Origin: Berkiella sp963829835 | GTDB taxonomy: Bacteria; Pseudomonadota; Gammaproteobacteria; Berkiellales; Berkiellaceae | NCBI GenBank assembly: GCA_963829835.1 | Contig: CAWHKC010000004.1 | Location: forward strand, 868,001-932,000 | Direction of reading: 5' to 3' | DNA length: 64,000 nucleotides | Shown here: positions 43,753 through 52,891 of the stretch, in pieces | Layout: the number at the start of each line of letters is the position of its first letter | Numbering within the stretch: position 1 is the first letter of the stretch | Notes under the pieces: generated by a model | Database searches by the model: none | The model's input: only the letters and a program-made list of their open reading frames with translations | Told to the model about the DNA's origin: nothing | Program-made: the position numbers and the translations under genes

Positions 43753-45099
43753 ATGCACAAAAAATTCGATTTGATTGCTATTGGTGGGGGAAGTGGCGGC
43801 ATTGCTACTGCTAATAAGGCAGCGCAACTAGGCGCGCGTTGTGCTGTCATAGAATCACATCTATTGGGAGGAACCTGTGTCAACGTGGGATGCGTTCCTA
43901 AAAAAATAATGTGGCTGGGCAGCAATATGGCAATATCGATGCGGGAGGCACCTGGATATGGATTTGCCCCGGCTCTCATTCAATTTGATTGGCCAACATT
44001 AGTGACTAAGCGTCAAGCTTATATAAATCAAATGCATGTTAATTATGAAAAGAAACTTACCAAAAACCAAGTTGAAATCATCCACGGTCAAGCGCAATTT
44101 ACTTCAAAGAACACACTCTTAGTTGGAGAGGATATCCTCGAAGCTCCCCATATTGTGATAGCAAGTGGTGGCAAACCAAGATGGCCAACCATACCAGGGG
44201 ACGCTCTTGGAATAGATTCGAACGGTTTTTTTGCTTTGAAAACACAACCAAAAAAAGTGGCTGTTGTGGGCTCTGGTTATATCGCCGTTGAATTGGCTGG
44301 CATGTTAAATGCTTTTGGCTGCACAACCTCACTTATTTTTCGTCAAGAGTCATTACTTCGTCTTTTTGATCCTCTCTTAAGTCAAAAGCTAATGCAAGCC
44401 TATCAGCTGCAAGGAATAGAACTCAAAGCTCATCATGTGCCAGTTTCTTTAGAAAAAGCGAATGGTAGCTTAACACTTAGCTTTTCGAATAATGAAAAAT
44501 TATCTGGTTTTGATACAGTGATCTGGGCAATCGGCCGTCATGCCAATACGACTGAATTACATTTAGAAAAAGCAGGGATTAATATTCATGAAAATGGCAC
44601 TATTATTGTAGATGCTTATCAAAATACAAACGTCCCTGGTGTTTATGCCATAGGTGACGTCACCGGTCACAAAGAGCTCACCCCTGTTGCTATCGCTGCA
44701 GGTCGACATCTTGCCCGACGGCTTTTTGGTAACGAACCCAACAGCAAATTGGATTACCACAATATCCCCAGTGTTGTTTTTAGTCATCCTCCGATTGGCA
44801 GTGTTGGTTTGACAGAGCCACAAGCGAGAACAAAATTTGGCGAAGATATTCGGATATATCAAACCGAATTTACGCCGATGTCACAAAGCATGCTGACACA
44901 TCCACACAAAACGGCAATGAAACTCATCACCGTAGCAAGCACAGATAAAGTGGTAGGGTGTCATCTGTTTGGAGATGGCGTTGATGAAATGCTGCAGGGA
45001 TTTGCTCTGGCGATAACGATGGGAGCTACAAAAGCTGATTTTGATAACGTGGTTGCTATCCATCCTACCAGTGCTGAAGAATTAGTAACACTTACCTAA
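43753..45099 (+). CDS. gor: Glutathione-disulfide reductase
   Basis: A 448-residue flavoprotein of the disulfide oxidoreductase family. The FAD loop IAIGGGSGGIATANKAA is at residues 8-24, the redox pair in GGTCVNVGCVPKKIMW near residue 40, the NADPH loop VAVVGSGYIAVELAGML near 174, FAD contact GVYAIGDVTGHKELTPVAI near 298, and the C-terminal HPTSAEELVTL with the catalytic His-Glu pair. Gly/Arg pattern after the second loop (FRQESLLR) favours NADPH and glutathione reductase over other family members. It lies 18 bases before the gamma carbonic anhydrase gene. Confidence 0.94.
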   Translation: MHKKFDLIAIGGGSGGIATANKAAQLGARCAVIESHLLGGTCVNVGCVPKKIMWLGSNMAISMREAPGYGFAPALIQFDWPTLVTKRQAYINQMHVNYEKKLTKNQVEIIHGQAQFTSKNTLLVGEDILEAPHIVIASGGKPRWPTIPGDALGIDSNGFFALKTQPKKVAVVGSGYIAVELAGMLNAFGCTTSLIFRQESLLRLFDPLLSQKLMQAYQLQGIELKAHHVPVSLEKANGSLTLSFSNNEKLSGFDTVIWAIGRHANTTELHLEKAGINIHENGTIIVDAYQNTNVPGVYAIGDVTGHKELTPVAIAAGRHLARRLFGNEPNSKLDYHNIPSVVFSHPPIGSVGLTEPQARTKFGEDIRIYQTEFTPMSQSMLTHPHKTAMKLITVASTDKVVGCHLFGDGVDEMLQGFALAITMGATKADFDNVVAIHPTSAEELVTLT

Positions 45100-45117
45100 A
45101 TAATCACGGAGTGAAAA

Positions 45118-45654
45118 ATGGCAATACGTCCTTTTCAACAATCTCATCCATCCATTGGTGCTAATACTTATGTCGATGAGATGGCGCTTGTTATTGGCAA
45201 TGTCACTATCGGTGAAGATAGCTCGATCTGGCCTTTTGCCTGTATTCGCGGTGATATCAATCATATTACCATCGGTAGCCGAACCAGTATCCAGGATGGT
45301 TCTGTGCTGCATGTTACCCATGATAGTGAATACCACCCCGGTGGGGCGCCACTAAAAATAGGTAACGACGTAACCGTTGGTCATAAAGCCATTTTACATG
45401 CCTGCACCATCTATGATTACTGCATCATAGGCATGGGATCGATCATTTTAGATAATGCTATTGTGGAATCTGACGTTATTCTGGGAGCGGGCTCTCTCGT
45501 GACACCTGGCAAAATCCTCTCAAGCGGTTATCTGTGGATGGGATCGCCTGCAAGAATGAAACGTCCTCTGACAGATCAAGAGATTGCCTTCATCCGTTAT
45601 AGCGCCATGAGCTATGTCAAACTGAAAAATCAGACCCTTGGACAAAAAAAATAA
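45118..45654 (+). CDS. Gamma-class carbonic anhydrase-like protein (YrdA)
   Basis: A 178-residue left-handed beta-helix protein. Hexapeptide repeats run through most of the length (VIGNVTIGEDSSIWPFACIR, IGNDVTVGHKAILHACTIYD). The zinc ligands are in LHVTHDSEYH and TVGHKAILHAC (three His). It resembles E. coli YrdA/CaiE-like gamma carbonic anhydrases; some members have no measurable CO2 hydratase activity. It is close to gor on the same strand and probably shares its transcript. Confidence 0.9.
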   Translation: MAIRPFQQSHPSIGANTYVDEMALVIGNVTIGEDSSIWPFACIRGDINHITIGSRTSIQDGSVLHVTHDSEYHPGGAPLKIGNDVTVGHKAILHACTIYDYCIIGMGSIILDNAIVESDVILGAGSLVTPGKILSSGYLWMGSPARMKRPLTDQEIAFIRYSAMSYVKLKNQTLGQKK

Positions 45655-45750
45655 AGTTCAAAAGCACACATGTATATCATTTATCACAGGTGGTATTTAT
45701 ACTATGTTTTTTTTGATCAACCCAAGCATACGAGGAACTGACAAGCTCTC

Positions 45751-47685
45751 ATGAATATGATTAATACCGAGAAAAATCAGAAAGTTACTCAAAAGAAGAA
45801 GCTTAAAGTCAGCCAGCCAAGCAATGGCCAACCTCAACGTACGCTGGGTCCGATCTCCGATCTCGAGCGTCATCTGCCACCGGAATGGTGGAAAACTCTG
45901 TTCAACTCACTTTATCTTAAGACCGATGGTGATGTCGTAGAAAACAGTTTGAACACAGAAACTGACGTTGACATGATCATTAAATTTACCAACATTAAGT
46001 CTGAAGATCGCATCCTCGATTTATGTTGTGGTCAAGGCAGACATTCACTTGAGCTTGCCAAACGCGGCTTTCGCAATGTCACGGGTGTTGACCGCTCTCG
46101 TTATCTTATACGCCTGGCACGCAAAAGAGCAAAAGCATTTACTTTGCCAATCACCTTTTCCGAAGGAGATGCCAGACAATTTCGCTTAAAAGATAGCTCG
46201 ATTGACTGTGTCGTGATGATGGGGAATTCTTTTGGTTATTTTGAACGCGAAGAAGATGATATAGCCGTCCTTAATAATCTCAAAAGGATCCTAACCTCTA
46301 ATGGTAAGCTTCTGCTAGATATCGTTGATGGTTCTTGGATGAGTCAAAATTTTGAACCACGCTCTTGGGAATGGATCGACAAAAATCATTTTGTCAATCG
46401 TGAACGTTCTCTTTCCACCGATGGCAAACGGGTTATTTCAAGAGAAGTGATCACTAATGCAGAAATTGGCGTGATGGCAGATCAATTTTACGCAGAGCGA
46501 CTTTATTCACTTGAAGAAATTACCACTATTCTTGCTGATCTTGGTTTTGATGATATACAAAACCATGGCAATGTTTATTCTCACTCTACTCGTAATCAAG
46601 ATCTTGGCATGATGGCTAATCGTCTGTTCATCACTGCTCGTGCGCCAGAGAAAAAAAGAGTTGTAGCACATGCCATTCCAAAATTGCAAACAACTGTTAT
46701 TATGGGGGATCCAAAACAGCCTGATCGCGTCAAGAAAAATGGGCAGTTTAATCCTGAAGATATTGAAACCATCGCCCAACTCAAACAAAGTCTTAAAACC
46801 TTAGATGAATTCCAATTTCAATATCTTGATAATCATCAAACGCTGCTTTCACAATTGATTAAATCGCCACCTACTTTCGTTTTTAATTTATGTGATGAGG
46901 GTTACAACAATAAAGCAGAAGAAGAACTTCACATTCCAGCACTTTTGGAAATGTTAAAAATCCCTTACACCGGGGCTGGTCCGACTTGTTTGGCCTTATG
47001 CTATAATAAATCCTTTATACGTTCAGTTGCTTCAAGTTTAGATGTACCGGTACCGTTAGAAACTTATTATACCCCATCAGATCAAGCGGCACATATTCCC
47101 CACACTTTCCCGGCTATCATTAAGCCTAACTGTGGCGATTCTTCGATTGGGATCACCCAAAATGCCGTCGTACAAAATGCTGAAGAATTAATTGATTACA
47201 TCAATTATCTCAATGAATTGCTCCCAGGCGTTCCATTACTCATTCAAGAGTTTTTAGAAGGCACAGAATATACTGTTGGTTTGATTGGCAATCCTGGAAA
47301 ATTTGAAGCCTTACCGTTACTGGAAGTTGATTTTTCGGATCTCCCTGAGAACTTACCTAAAATTTTATCTTATGAATCAAAATGGTTACCAGATTCTGCT
47401 TACTGGAATAAAATAAGATATAAAGAAGCTGACCTTCCTGATGAAACTGCTCGAAAATTGATTGATTATTCCCAAGCTTTATTTGAACGCTTAGAATGTC
47501 GCGATTATGCGCGCTTTGACTTTCGTGCAGATAGTAATGGCGATCTTAAACTACTTGAGGTAAATCCAAACCCAGGTTGGTGTTGGGATGGTAAATTTAA
47601 CCTCATGGCATCACTTGGAGGCTTAAGTTACTCTCAATTTCTTGAGCAGATATTAAAGGCCGCTAAAGAAAGATTGGGTCTTTAA
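45751..47685 (+). CDS. SAM methyltransferase fused to ATP-grasp ligase (Ddl-like)
   Basis: A 644-residue fusion. Residues about 60-300 are a class I methyltransferase (RILDLCCGQGRHSLELAKRG near 90, then VDRS and VVMMGNSFGYFE). Residues about 310-644 are an ATP-grasp ligase of the D-Ala-D-Ala ligase type: FNLCDEGYNNKAEEELHIPA, PYTGAGPTCLALCYNK, IIKPNCGDSSIGIT, LIQEFLEGTEYTVGLIGNP and the metal-binding LLEVNPNPGW. Family members join a carboxylate to an amine; the fusion suggests modification of one small molecule by both methylation and ligation. A decayed ATP-grasp paralogue lies at 49880. The substrate is unknown. Confidence 0.85.
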   Translation: MNMINTEKNQKVTQKKKLKVSQPSNGQPQRTLGPISDLERHLPPEWWKTLFNSLYLKTDGDVVENSLNTETDVDMIIKFTNIKSEDRILDLCCGQGRHSLELAKRGFRNVTGVDRSRYLIRLARKRAKAFTLPITFSEGDARQFRLKDSSIDCVVMMGNSFGYFEREEDDIAVLNNLKRILTSNGKLLLDIVDGSWMSQNFEPRSWEWIDKNHFVNRERSLSTDGKRVISREVITNAEIGVMADQFYAERLYSLEEITTILADLGFDDIQNHGNVYSHSTRNQDLGMMANRLFITARAPEKKRVVAHAIPKLQTTVIMGDPKQPDRVKKNGQFNPEDIETIAQLKQSLKTLDEFQFQYLDNHQTLLSQLIKSPPTFVFNLCDEGYNNKAEEELHIPALLEMLKIPYTGAGPTCLALCYNKSFIRSVASSLDVPVPLETYYTPSDQAAHIPHTFPAIIKPNCGDSSIGITQNAVVQNAEELIDYINYLNELLPGVPLLIQEFLEGTEYTVGLIGNPGKFEALPLLEVDFSDLPENLPKILSYESKWLPDSAYWNKIRYKEADLPDETARKLIDYSQALFERLECRDYARFDFRADSNGDLKLLEVNPNPGWCWDGKFNLMASLGGLSYSQFLEQILKAAKERLGL

Positions 47686-47703
47686 TATAGATCACGTGGG
47701 CAC

Positions 47704-47733
47704 GTCCTGCTTCGCCAAAAGGCTTCGCAGGAC
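47704..47733. repeat. Hairpin repeat, GTCCTGC...GCAGGAC
   Basis: A 30-base imperfect inverted repeat with 7-bp outer arms GTCCTGC/GCAGGAC and GCC/GGC inside around AAAA. It lies between the convergent fusion gene and MFS gene and may end either transcript. The complement continues CTTGTCC, like the element at 12811-12843. Confidence 0.5.
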
Positions 47734-47740
47734 AAGCTTC

Positions 47741-48967
47741 TTATGATTCAACAAAATCCAAACTTGTCGCAAAAGTCTCTTTTAATGTGAACAAGCCAAT
47801 CATTGCCATTAAAATACCAACGACTGCAATCAGACCAAGCCCCCATAAAATACCAAACTCAGGACGCAGGTAACTTAAGATAATGGTTAAAGGTACTCCC
47901 ATGCCACGGATCATATTGGGCATCGACACGGTGACAGTGGCTCTAATATTGGTACCAAATTGCTCGGCAGCCATGACTAAAAAAACCGCCCAATAACCAA
48001 CACTAAAACCAATCGCACTACAGAAGAAATAAAACACATTTGGACTGATATCACGCAATGATAAAAATATCATCGTAAACACGAGCGTTAACAACAAATA
48101 AATAAAAACTGCTTTTTTTCTTGAGCCTAACCATTGACTATAGAGGCCACTGGACATATCGCCCACCCCTAAGCCAACATTGAAAAATAAAATGGCCCAA
48201 CCTGTCGTAATAGCGCCTTGAACATTCAATTCTTTGGCAACTTCAGGCGCCAATGCCATAAACAATCCAACAAAAATCCAAAAAGGAATACCCACCAACA
48301 AGCAGCTAAGATATTTTTTTAATTGAGTAGGTGATTTGAGAAATGTCCACAAACTGCCCTTTTGAATACTCGCTTGAGATTTGGCGCTAAGGTAAATACC
48401 AGATTCAACTAAACTAAATCGCATTATCAAAAGCAAAAACCCAGCTAATCCACCTAAAATATACGCCGTTTGCCAAGTTAATAAATTACCAACTAAGCCG
48501 CCACAAATACCACCAAAAACACCTGAAGTGGTGATAATGGTAGTACCAATCCCGCGTTTTTTCTTGGCCATCAGCTCAGCTACCAAAGTGATCCCGGCTC
48601 CCAATTCGCCAGCCAATCCCAACCCGGCTAAAAATCTTAAGATGGCATATTGTTCAACAGAAGTGACAAATGCATTGGCAAGGTTTGCACTGGAATAAAG
48701 AATGATGGAGCCAAACAAAATGGATAAACGCCCACGCTTATCGCCCAAAGCCCCCCAGATAACGCCACCTATTAACATCCCTAACAATTGAATATTCATT
48801 AACTGCAAGCCAATGGTGGTGACTTGCTCATCCGCTAACCCTAACGCTTTAAGACTAGGTATGCGAATAACGGCAAATAATATTATGTCGTATACATCGA
48901 CAAAATAACCTAAAGAAGTAACCATCACAGCCAACCATAACTTCCTTTGTTGTATTATTTGTGTCAT
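47741..48967 (-). CDS. MFS transporter
   Basis: A 408-residue protein with twelve predicted membrane helices. The loop 2-3 signature is WGALGDKRGRLSILFGS and the helix 4 region LRFLAGLGLAGELGAGITLV is typical of the metabolite:H+ symporter-like branch of the major facilitator superfamily. The substrate cannot be read from sequence. It lies 14 bases after aroE on the same strand and between two ATP-grasp genes on the other strand; export of a ligase product would be one possibility, unproven. Confidence 0.88.
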   Translation of the reverse strand: MTQIIQQRKLWLAVMVTSLGYFVDVYDIILFAVIRIPSLKALGLADEQVTTIGLQLMNIQLLGMLIGGVIWGALGDKRGRLSILFGSIILYSSANLANAFVTSVEQYAILRFLAGLGLAGELGAGITLVAELMAKKKRGIGTTIITTSGVFGGICGGLVGNLLTWQTAYILGGLAGFLLLIMRFSLVESGIYLSAKSQASIQKGSLWTFLKSPTQLKKYLSCLLVGIPFWIFVGLFMALAPEVAKELNVQGAITTGWAILFFNVGLGVGDMSSGLYSQWLGSRKKAVFIYLLLTLVFTMIFLSLRDISPNVFYFFCSAIGFSVGYWAVFLVMAAEQFGTNIRATVTVSMPNMIRGMGVPLTIILSYLRPEFGILWGLGLIAVVGILMAMIGLFTLKETFATSLDFVES

Positions 48968-48981
48968 GTTTAATACTATCC

Positions 48982-49788
48982 TTATCTTTGCCGAAGTTGT
49001 TGAATGATAGCTTGCGTTGCTGGCAGGATATCATGCCAACGATTAAAACCAAGCGCTGCTTGTTCTACAAGCATACCAATTCCATCAACTGCCTGAGCTG
49101 CACCATGCTTTGTTGCCCATTGTTGAAAAACGGTATCTTGATTTTGACGGTAAGCTAAATCTATCGCGAAGGTCCCTTTAATCCATTTTGGTGCTATTTG
49201 AGGAACAAGATCTTGTAAACTCATAGAGGTGGCATTAATAACCAGATCAAAGGGCATCTCATTTGCCAAGTCGAAAGTGTCATATGAATAGGCTGCGACC
49301 TTGAATGAACTTAAAATTTGGGCTTTTTCTAAGGTGCGATTAACTATCACTATGGCAAGCGCTTCTTGGTCTAGTAACGGCTTTAAAATGCCTCTTGTAG
49401 CGCCCCCTGCGCCCAATATTAAGATCCTTTTCCCTTTCAAGACTAAACCAAGATTTTGAGTGATGTCGCGCACCAAGCCATCACCATCTGTGTTATCTCC
49501 ATAGAGCAAGCTATCCTTCCAGAATAGCGTATTCACAGCTCCAGCTGTACTTGCAGCTATTGTATGCTGATCGCATAGTACAAAGGCTTCGATCTTTAAA
49601 GGAACAGTAACACAGGCTCCTTTACCCCCATTATTCCTAAACTGTTGTAATGCGGCCTTCAGCTCGCCAGGCCCAGTCAGGATTCGTTCAAAGGACAAAG
49701 CAATATTGGCTTGTCTTGCAAAGTGTTGGTGGATCTCAGGGGAGAGGCTGTGCGCAATGGGAGACCCAAATACAGCAAATCGACTCAT
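48982..49788 (-). CDS. aroE: Shikimate dehydrogenase
   Basis: A 268-residue NADPH enzyme reducing 3-dehydroshikimate to shikimate. Marks: FAVFGSPIAHSLSPEIHQHF at the N terminus (shikimate-binding SLS), CVTVPLKIEAF with the catalytic Lys, GDNTDGDGLVRDI with the catalytic Asp, and the dinucleotide loop ILGAGGATRGILKPLL followed by NRT. In many gammaproteobacteria aroE lies by tsaC and hemF; here it has moved away, since those are at 58305-59818. It is cotranscribed with the MFS gene. Confidence 0.95.
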   Translation of the reverse strand: MSRFAVFGSPIAHSLSPEIHQHFARQANIALSFERILTGPGELKAALQQFRNNGGKGACVTVPLKIEAFVLCDQHTIAASTAGAVNTLFWKDSLLYGDNTDGDGLVRDITQNLGLVLKGKRILILGAGGATRGILKPLLDQEALAIVIVNRTLEKAQILSSFKVAAYSYDTFDLANEMPFDLVINATSMSLQDLVPQIAPKWIKGTFAIDLAYRQNQDTVFQQWATKHGAAQAVDGIGMLVEQAALGFNRWHDILPATQAIIQQLRQR

Positions 49789-49879
49789 AAAGCCCCTACC
49801 CCTATAATTAGTTCGCTATAACGTTTAAAATGCCCCATTTTAACCATTCTGATGGCGCAATAATAGGGACTCATTAAAG

Positions 49880-50864
49880 ATGAAAACGACTGTGCTCTTG
49901 GGCGATCCTAGATTACCAGATCCCGTCAAAAAAGATGGGCAATTTAATCCAGAAGATCTTGAAACCATCAGCAATCTAAAAAGTACTTTAAGCTTATTAA
50001 AGCAGTTCGATTTCCACTATCTTGATGATCACAAAATATTCTTTCAAAACCTCATTAACAACAAACCCGATTTTGTTTTTAATCTTTGTGATGAAGGATT
50101 CAATAACCAAGCTACCAAGGAATTACATGTTCCTGCCTTACTAGAATTACTCGATATTCCTTATACCGGTGCAGGCCCTTCTTGTCTTGCCACTTGTTAT
50201 AATAAATCTACTATTCGTTTAATTGCCAATCACATGAACATTCCAGTTCCTACAGAATATTATTTAGCTCCAACAGATCTCATATTACCAACACCTTCCT
50301 CTTATCCTGTTTTGATTAAGCCCAATTTTGGCGATGGATCATTTGGTATCACACGCAATTCCGTTATACAAAATCATGAAGAATATATTAAGCAAATTCA
50401 GGTAATGAGAGAACAATTTCCACATACGCCATTATTAATTCAAGAGTTTTTAACTGGCTCAGAATATAGTGTTGGTATTATTGGCAATCCGGGCAACTTT
50501 GAAGTGCTTCCCTTAATTGAAATTGATTTCTCAGCACTACCAGAAGATTTCCCTAAAATTCTTTCTTATGAATCTAAATGGTTATCAGAGTCTCCTTATT
50601 GGAAAAAAGTTGTTTTTAAAGAAGCTACGTCTTTCTGATGAGAACAAAAAGAAATATTAAAAAATTACTCGAATGGATTTATTCCAGCGCACAGAATGTC
50701 GTGATTATGCGCGTTTTGATTTTCGTTGTGATCAACATGGCAACTTCAAATTATTGGAAGTGAATCCCAATCCTGGCCTTAATTGGTTAACCCTTGAAGA
50801 CTATGCAGATGACATCTTAATTGGAAAAATATTAAATGCTGCTATTGCCCGCAATGGTCTTTAA
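49880..50864 (+). pseudogene. ATP-grasp ligase (Ddl-like), frameshifted paralogue
   Basis: The frame from 49880 gives 250 residues closely similar to the ATP-grasp half of the fusion at 45751 (FNLCDEGFNNQATKELHVPA, PYTGAGPSCLATCYNK, LLIQEFLTGSEYSVGIIGNP). It then breaks, and the conserved end (MDLFQRTECRDYARFDFR, LLEVNPNPGLNW) resumes from 50673 in another frame. Alignment with the intact paralogue needs three single-base changes between 50627 and 50675: one insertion, one loss in an A run, one insertion. Elsewhere the sequence is well preserved. It has no methyltransferase domain. Either recent decay or sequence error. Confidence 0.85.
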
Positions 50865-50991
50865 CATCCGTCTTTCTTCAACAAAAACGTGAATATCCCT
50901 CTATTCCCGTGTTGATTTGAACTTTTTCTAAAATGCTAAATCTAATAAGCATAGATTGAGAAAAATTTCATTTACAACAAGGGGTTGTACT

Positions 50992-52791
50992 ATGTGCCCA
51001 AAATTAGATAATAAAAGCCAATATGAGTGGGAAAAACAATTAGAAATGGGTGTGCAACCCAATGAAGATTTTGAACGAGCAGCCCGTGAAGAAATAGATC
51101 AAGATTTTAACGATAATTTTAAAGGAAAAATGGCTCAAAAGATGCAAGCCCTATTGGCGGCCAAAGCAAAGCTCAATGCCAGAATCCAACAAGTTGCAGC
51201 TAAAGAAAATGTTTCGCCTCAACAATCAAAAGAGGTTGCGCCTCCACCACCAAGCAACAAAGGATCACCACCACCACCACCACTTCAAAGCGGACCAGGG
51301 GCACCGCCGCCACCACCTCCTCCTGGAAAGGGTGGTCCTGTCGTACAAAATGAAGATCAAAAAAGAAGAGCTCAAGAGAAACAAGTTCAACAAGCAAGAC
51401 AAAAACAATTAGAACTTGCCAAACAAAAAGCGAACGCGAATGTTGAAAAAAGTAATGAAAAAGTCTTGGCCGATCTCAGAAAAAAGGCGGACGCCGATCT
51501 TAAAGTTCTACAAGATGAAATTCGTGCTCTCAAAAGTCAAATCTCTTATGAAGGAGGTCCTACTTTAGATAAATTAGCTCGTGAAAGGGAAGAAATAGTA
51601 AGAAATATTGATGATGAAATTAGCAGAAAACAAGTTGAAGTAAAACAGCTTCAGAGCTCATTAAAAATTATTCAAGCTAACTTGAAGCTCGCAAAAGTAA
51701 AGGATAAATTTCAAAAAGCATTATCTAGTGCGGAAAAGGAGTTGAATATTTTAACGAGTCAACGCTTAGCCAAACTGGATAAAATTAAAAATGCCTTAGC
51801 ATCTTATGATAAAAAACTGGCCGAGCTTGAAACAAGAGAAGCCATTTTAAAAGCAGAAAAAGGCGTCTATGTCGCTGCTATGGACTTCAAAAAGGAACAA
51901 AAGCTTGTAGCCAATAAAGATCCTGACGCCATTTTAAACTTAGAATTTGCCAAGAGATATATTGAATTTGCTAAAATTGAAAATTATAGTCCCGATGAAC
52001 AAATATTAATTCGAGATTATTTTTATGAAAAAGGCGCCAATACACCGGATGATAATGCATTAACTTGGGACACGAACACCTTACAACTTAAATTTCAAGC
52101 AGCCATCAAGTTGGAAAAATTAAAACACAGCGAACTCAAAGCTATGTTAGGGCGAAAATTGTTTGAAGATGAAAAAAATCCTAAGAATATTGTTAAACCA
52201 CCAAAATCAGCTGGTGTTGATAGCCCTGAGGTTGGCGCGATGGGCAGTGTACTAGGTGGCGTTACGGGTGCAGATGCCGTAAATGAAGGTCCTACCATGC
52301 CAAAATATCAAGCACCAACAGGTCCACAAAAAAATCTTACTCAAGATGAGACCGCCCTTAAGATTTTGAAGAATATTTTAGGCTCCATCAATATCGATCA
52401 AAGATATAAGCAAGCCGGTAACAAAAAATCATTCGTCTCTCAATATCTTAAAGCGCAACATGGCGATAGACCTAAGCAAATCGAACAATTGCAAGGGGCA
52501 ATTAATAATGCCGTGGTGGCTTTTGAACAACTTATCAAACTTCAAAATAATTTACAAAAATCTCAAGACCCATTACCAGCTGATTCAGCGCAAAAAGCAT
52601 TGGCTAATATCTTTTCTGATATTGAAAACACGATTGCAAAAATTGAAAAACAAATGGAAGCAAGTGGCCATAAGAAAAAAGGGACTTCAAGAATGGAAAA
52701 TGTTATCAGTCAATTGCGTGATGAAATGGACAAAATGAAGCATGCTGTGGGAATGGAAGAACCAAAAGAAAGACAAGCCAAGAAAATATAA
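50992..52791 (+). CDS. Coiled-coil protein with formin-like polyproline tract
   Basis: About 599 residues from the ATG at 50992 (MCPKLDNKSQYEWEKQLEMG), behind an AGGGG site; the frame is open 12 codons earlier. After a charged N terminus, residues about 84-118 hold three proline runs (PPPPSNKGSPPPPP, APPPPPPPGKGG) like the FH1 region of formins or WASP. Residues about 125-310 are strongly heptad-patterned coiled coil (Lys, Gln, Glu, Leu), and a second helical region fills the C terminus, which ends EEPKERQAKKI. No signal peptide. Polyproline plus coiled coil suggests binding of host actin-regulating proteins; this is inference. Confidence 0.75.
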   Translation: MCPKLDNKSQYEWEKQLEMGVQPNEDFERAAREEIDQDFNDNFKGKMAQKMQALLAAKAKLNARIQQVAAKENVSPQQSKEVAPPPPSNKGSPPPPPLQSGPGAPPPPPPPGKGGPVVQNEDQKRRAQEKQVQQARQKQLELAKQKANANVEKSNEKVLADLRKKADADLKVLQDEIRALKSQISYEGGPTLDKLAREREEIVRNIDDEISRKQVEVKQLQSSLKIIQANLKLAKVKDKFQKALSSAEKELNILTSQRLAKLDKIKNALASYDKKLAELETREAILKAEKGVYVAAMDFKKEQKLVANKDPDAILNLEFAKRYIEFAKIENYSPDEQILIRDYFYEKGANTPDDNALTWDTNTLQLKFQAAIKLEKLKHSELKAMLGRKLFEDEKNPKNIVKPPKSAGVDSPEVGAMGSVLGGVTGADAVNEGPTMPKYQAPTGPQKNLTQDETALKILKNILGSINIDQRYKQAGNKKSFVSQYLKAQHGDRPKQIEQLQGAINNAVVAFEQLIKLQNNLQKSQDPLPADSAQKALANIFSDIENTIAKIEKQMEASGHKKKGTSRMENVISQLRDEMDKMKHAVGMEEPKERQAKKI

Positions 52792-52796
52792 GTCAC

Positions 52797-52860
52797 TGTG
52801 GCGTGTCGTTTCTAAGAGTTGTTCGAAAAGGTTTGGTGTGGTTCCAACTAGCTATGTCTA
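52797..52860 (-). pseudogene. Degraded 5S rRNA fragment
   Basis: About 64 bases that align with the 5' half of the intact 5S gene at 53098-53215, in the same orientation. Shared blocks include GGCG, GTCGTTTC, GTTCGAAA, GGTTT, GTGGTTCC and GCTATGTCTA in the same order and spacing (read on the plus strand), with roughly a quarter of positions changed. The 3' half is missing, ending next to the upstream coding gene. It lies beyond the rRNA operon terminator, so it is probably silent. Confidence 0.75.
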
Positions 52861-52865
52861 TTCTT

Positions 52866-52891
52866 TGTAGGGGCGCATCCTGTATGCGCCC
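52866..52891. repeat. Short dispersed palindrome, TGTAGGGGC family
   Basis: TGTAGGGGCGCATCCTGTAT followed by GCGCCC, with a perfect 8-bp stem GGGCGCAT/ATGCGCCC. It is the second copy of the element at 17927-17952; the arms differ but pair in both. Confidence 0.5.

Noticed and set aside
51241..51340. CCACCA-rich stretch, as a possible simple-sequence repeat outside genes
   Set aside because: It codes for the proline runs of the polyproline protein in a long open frame with a ribosome site.
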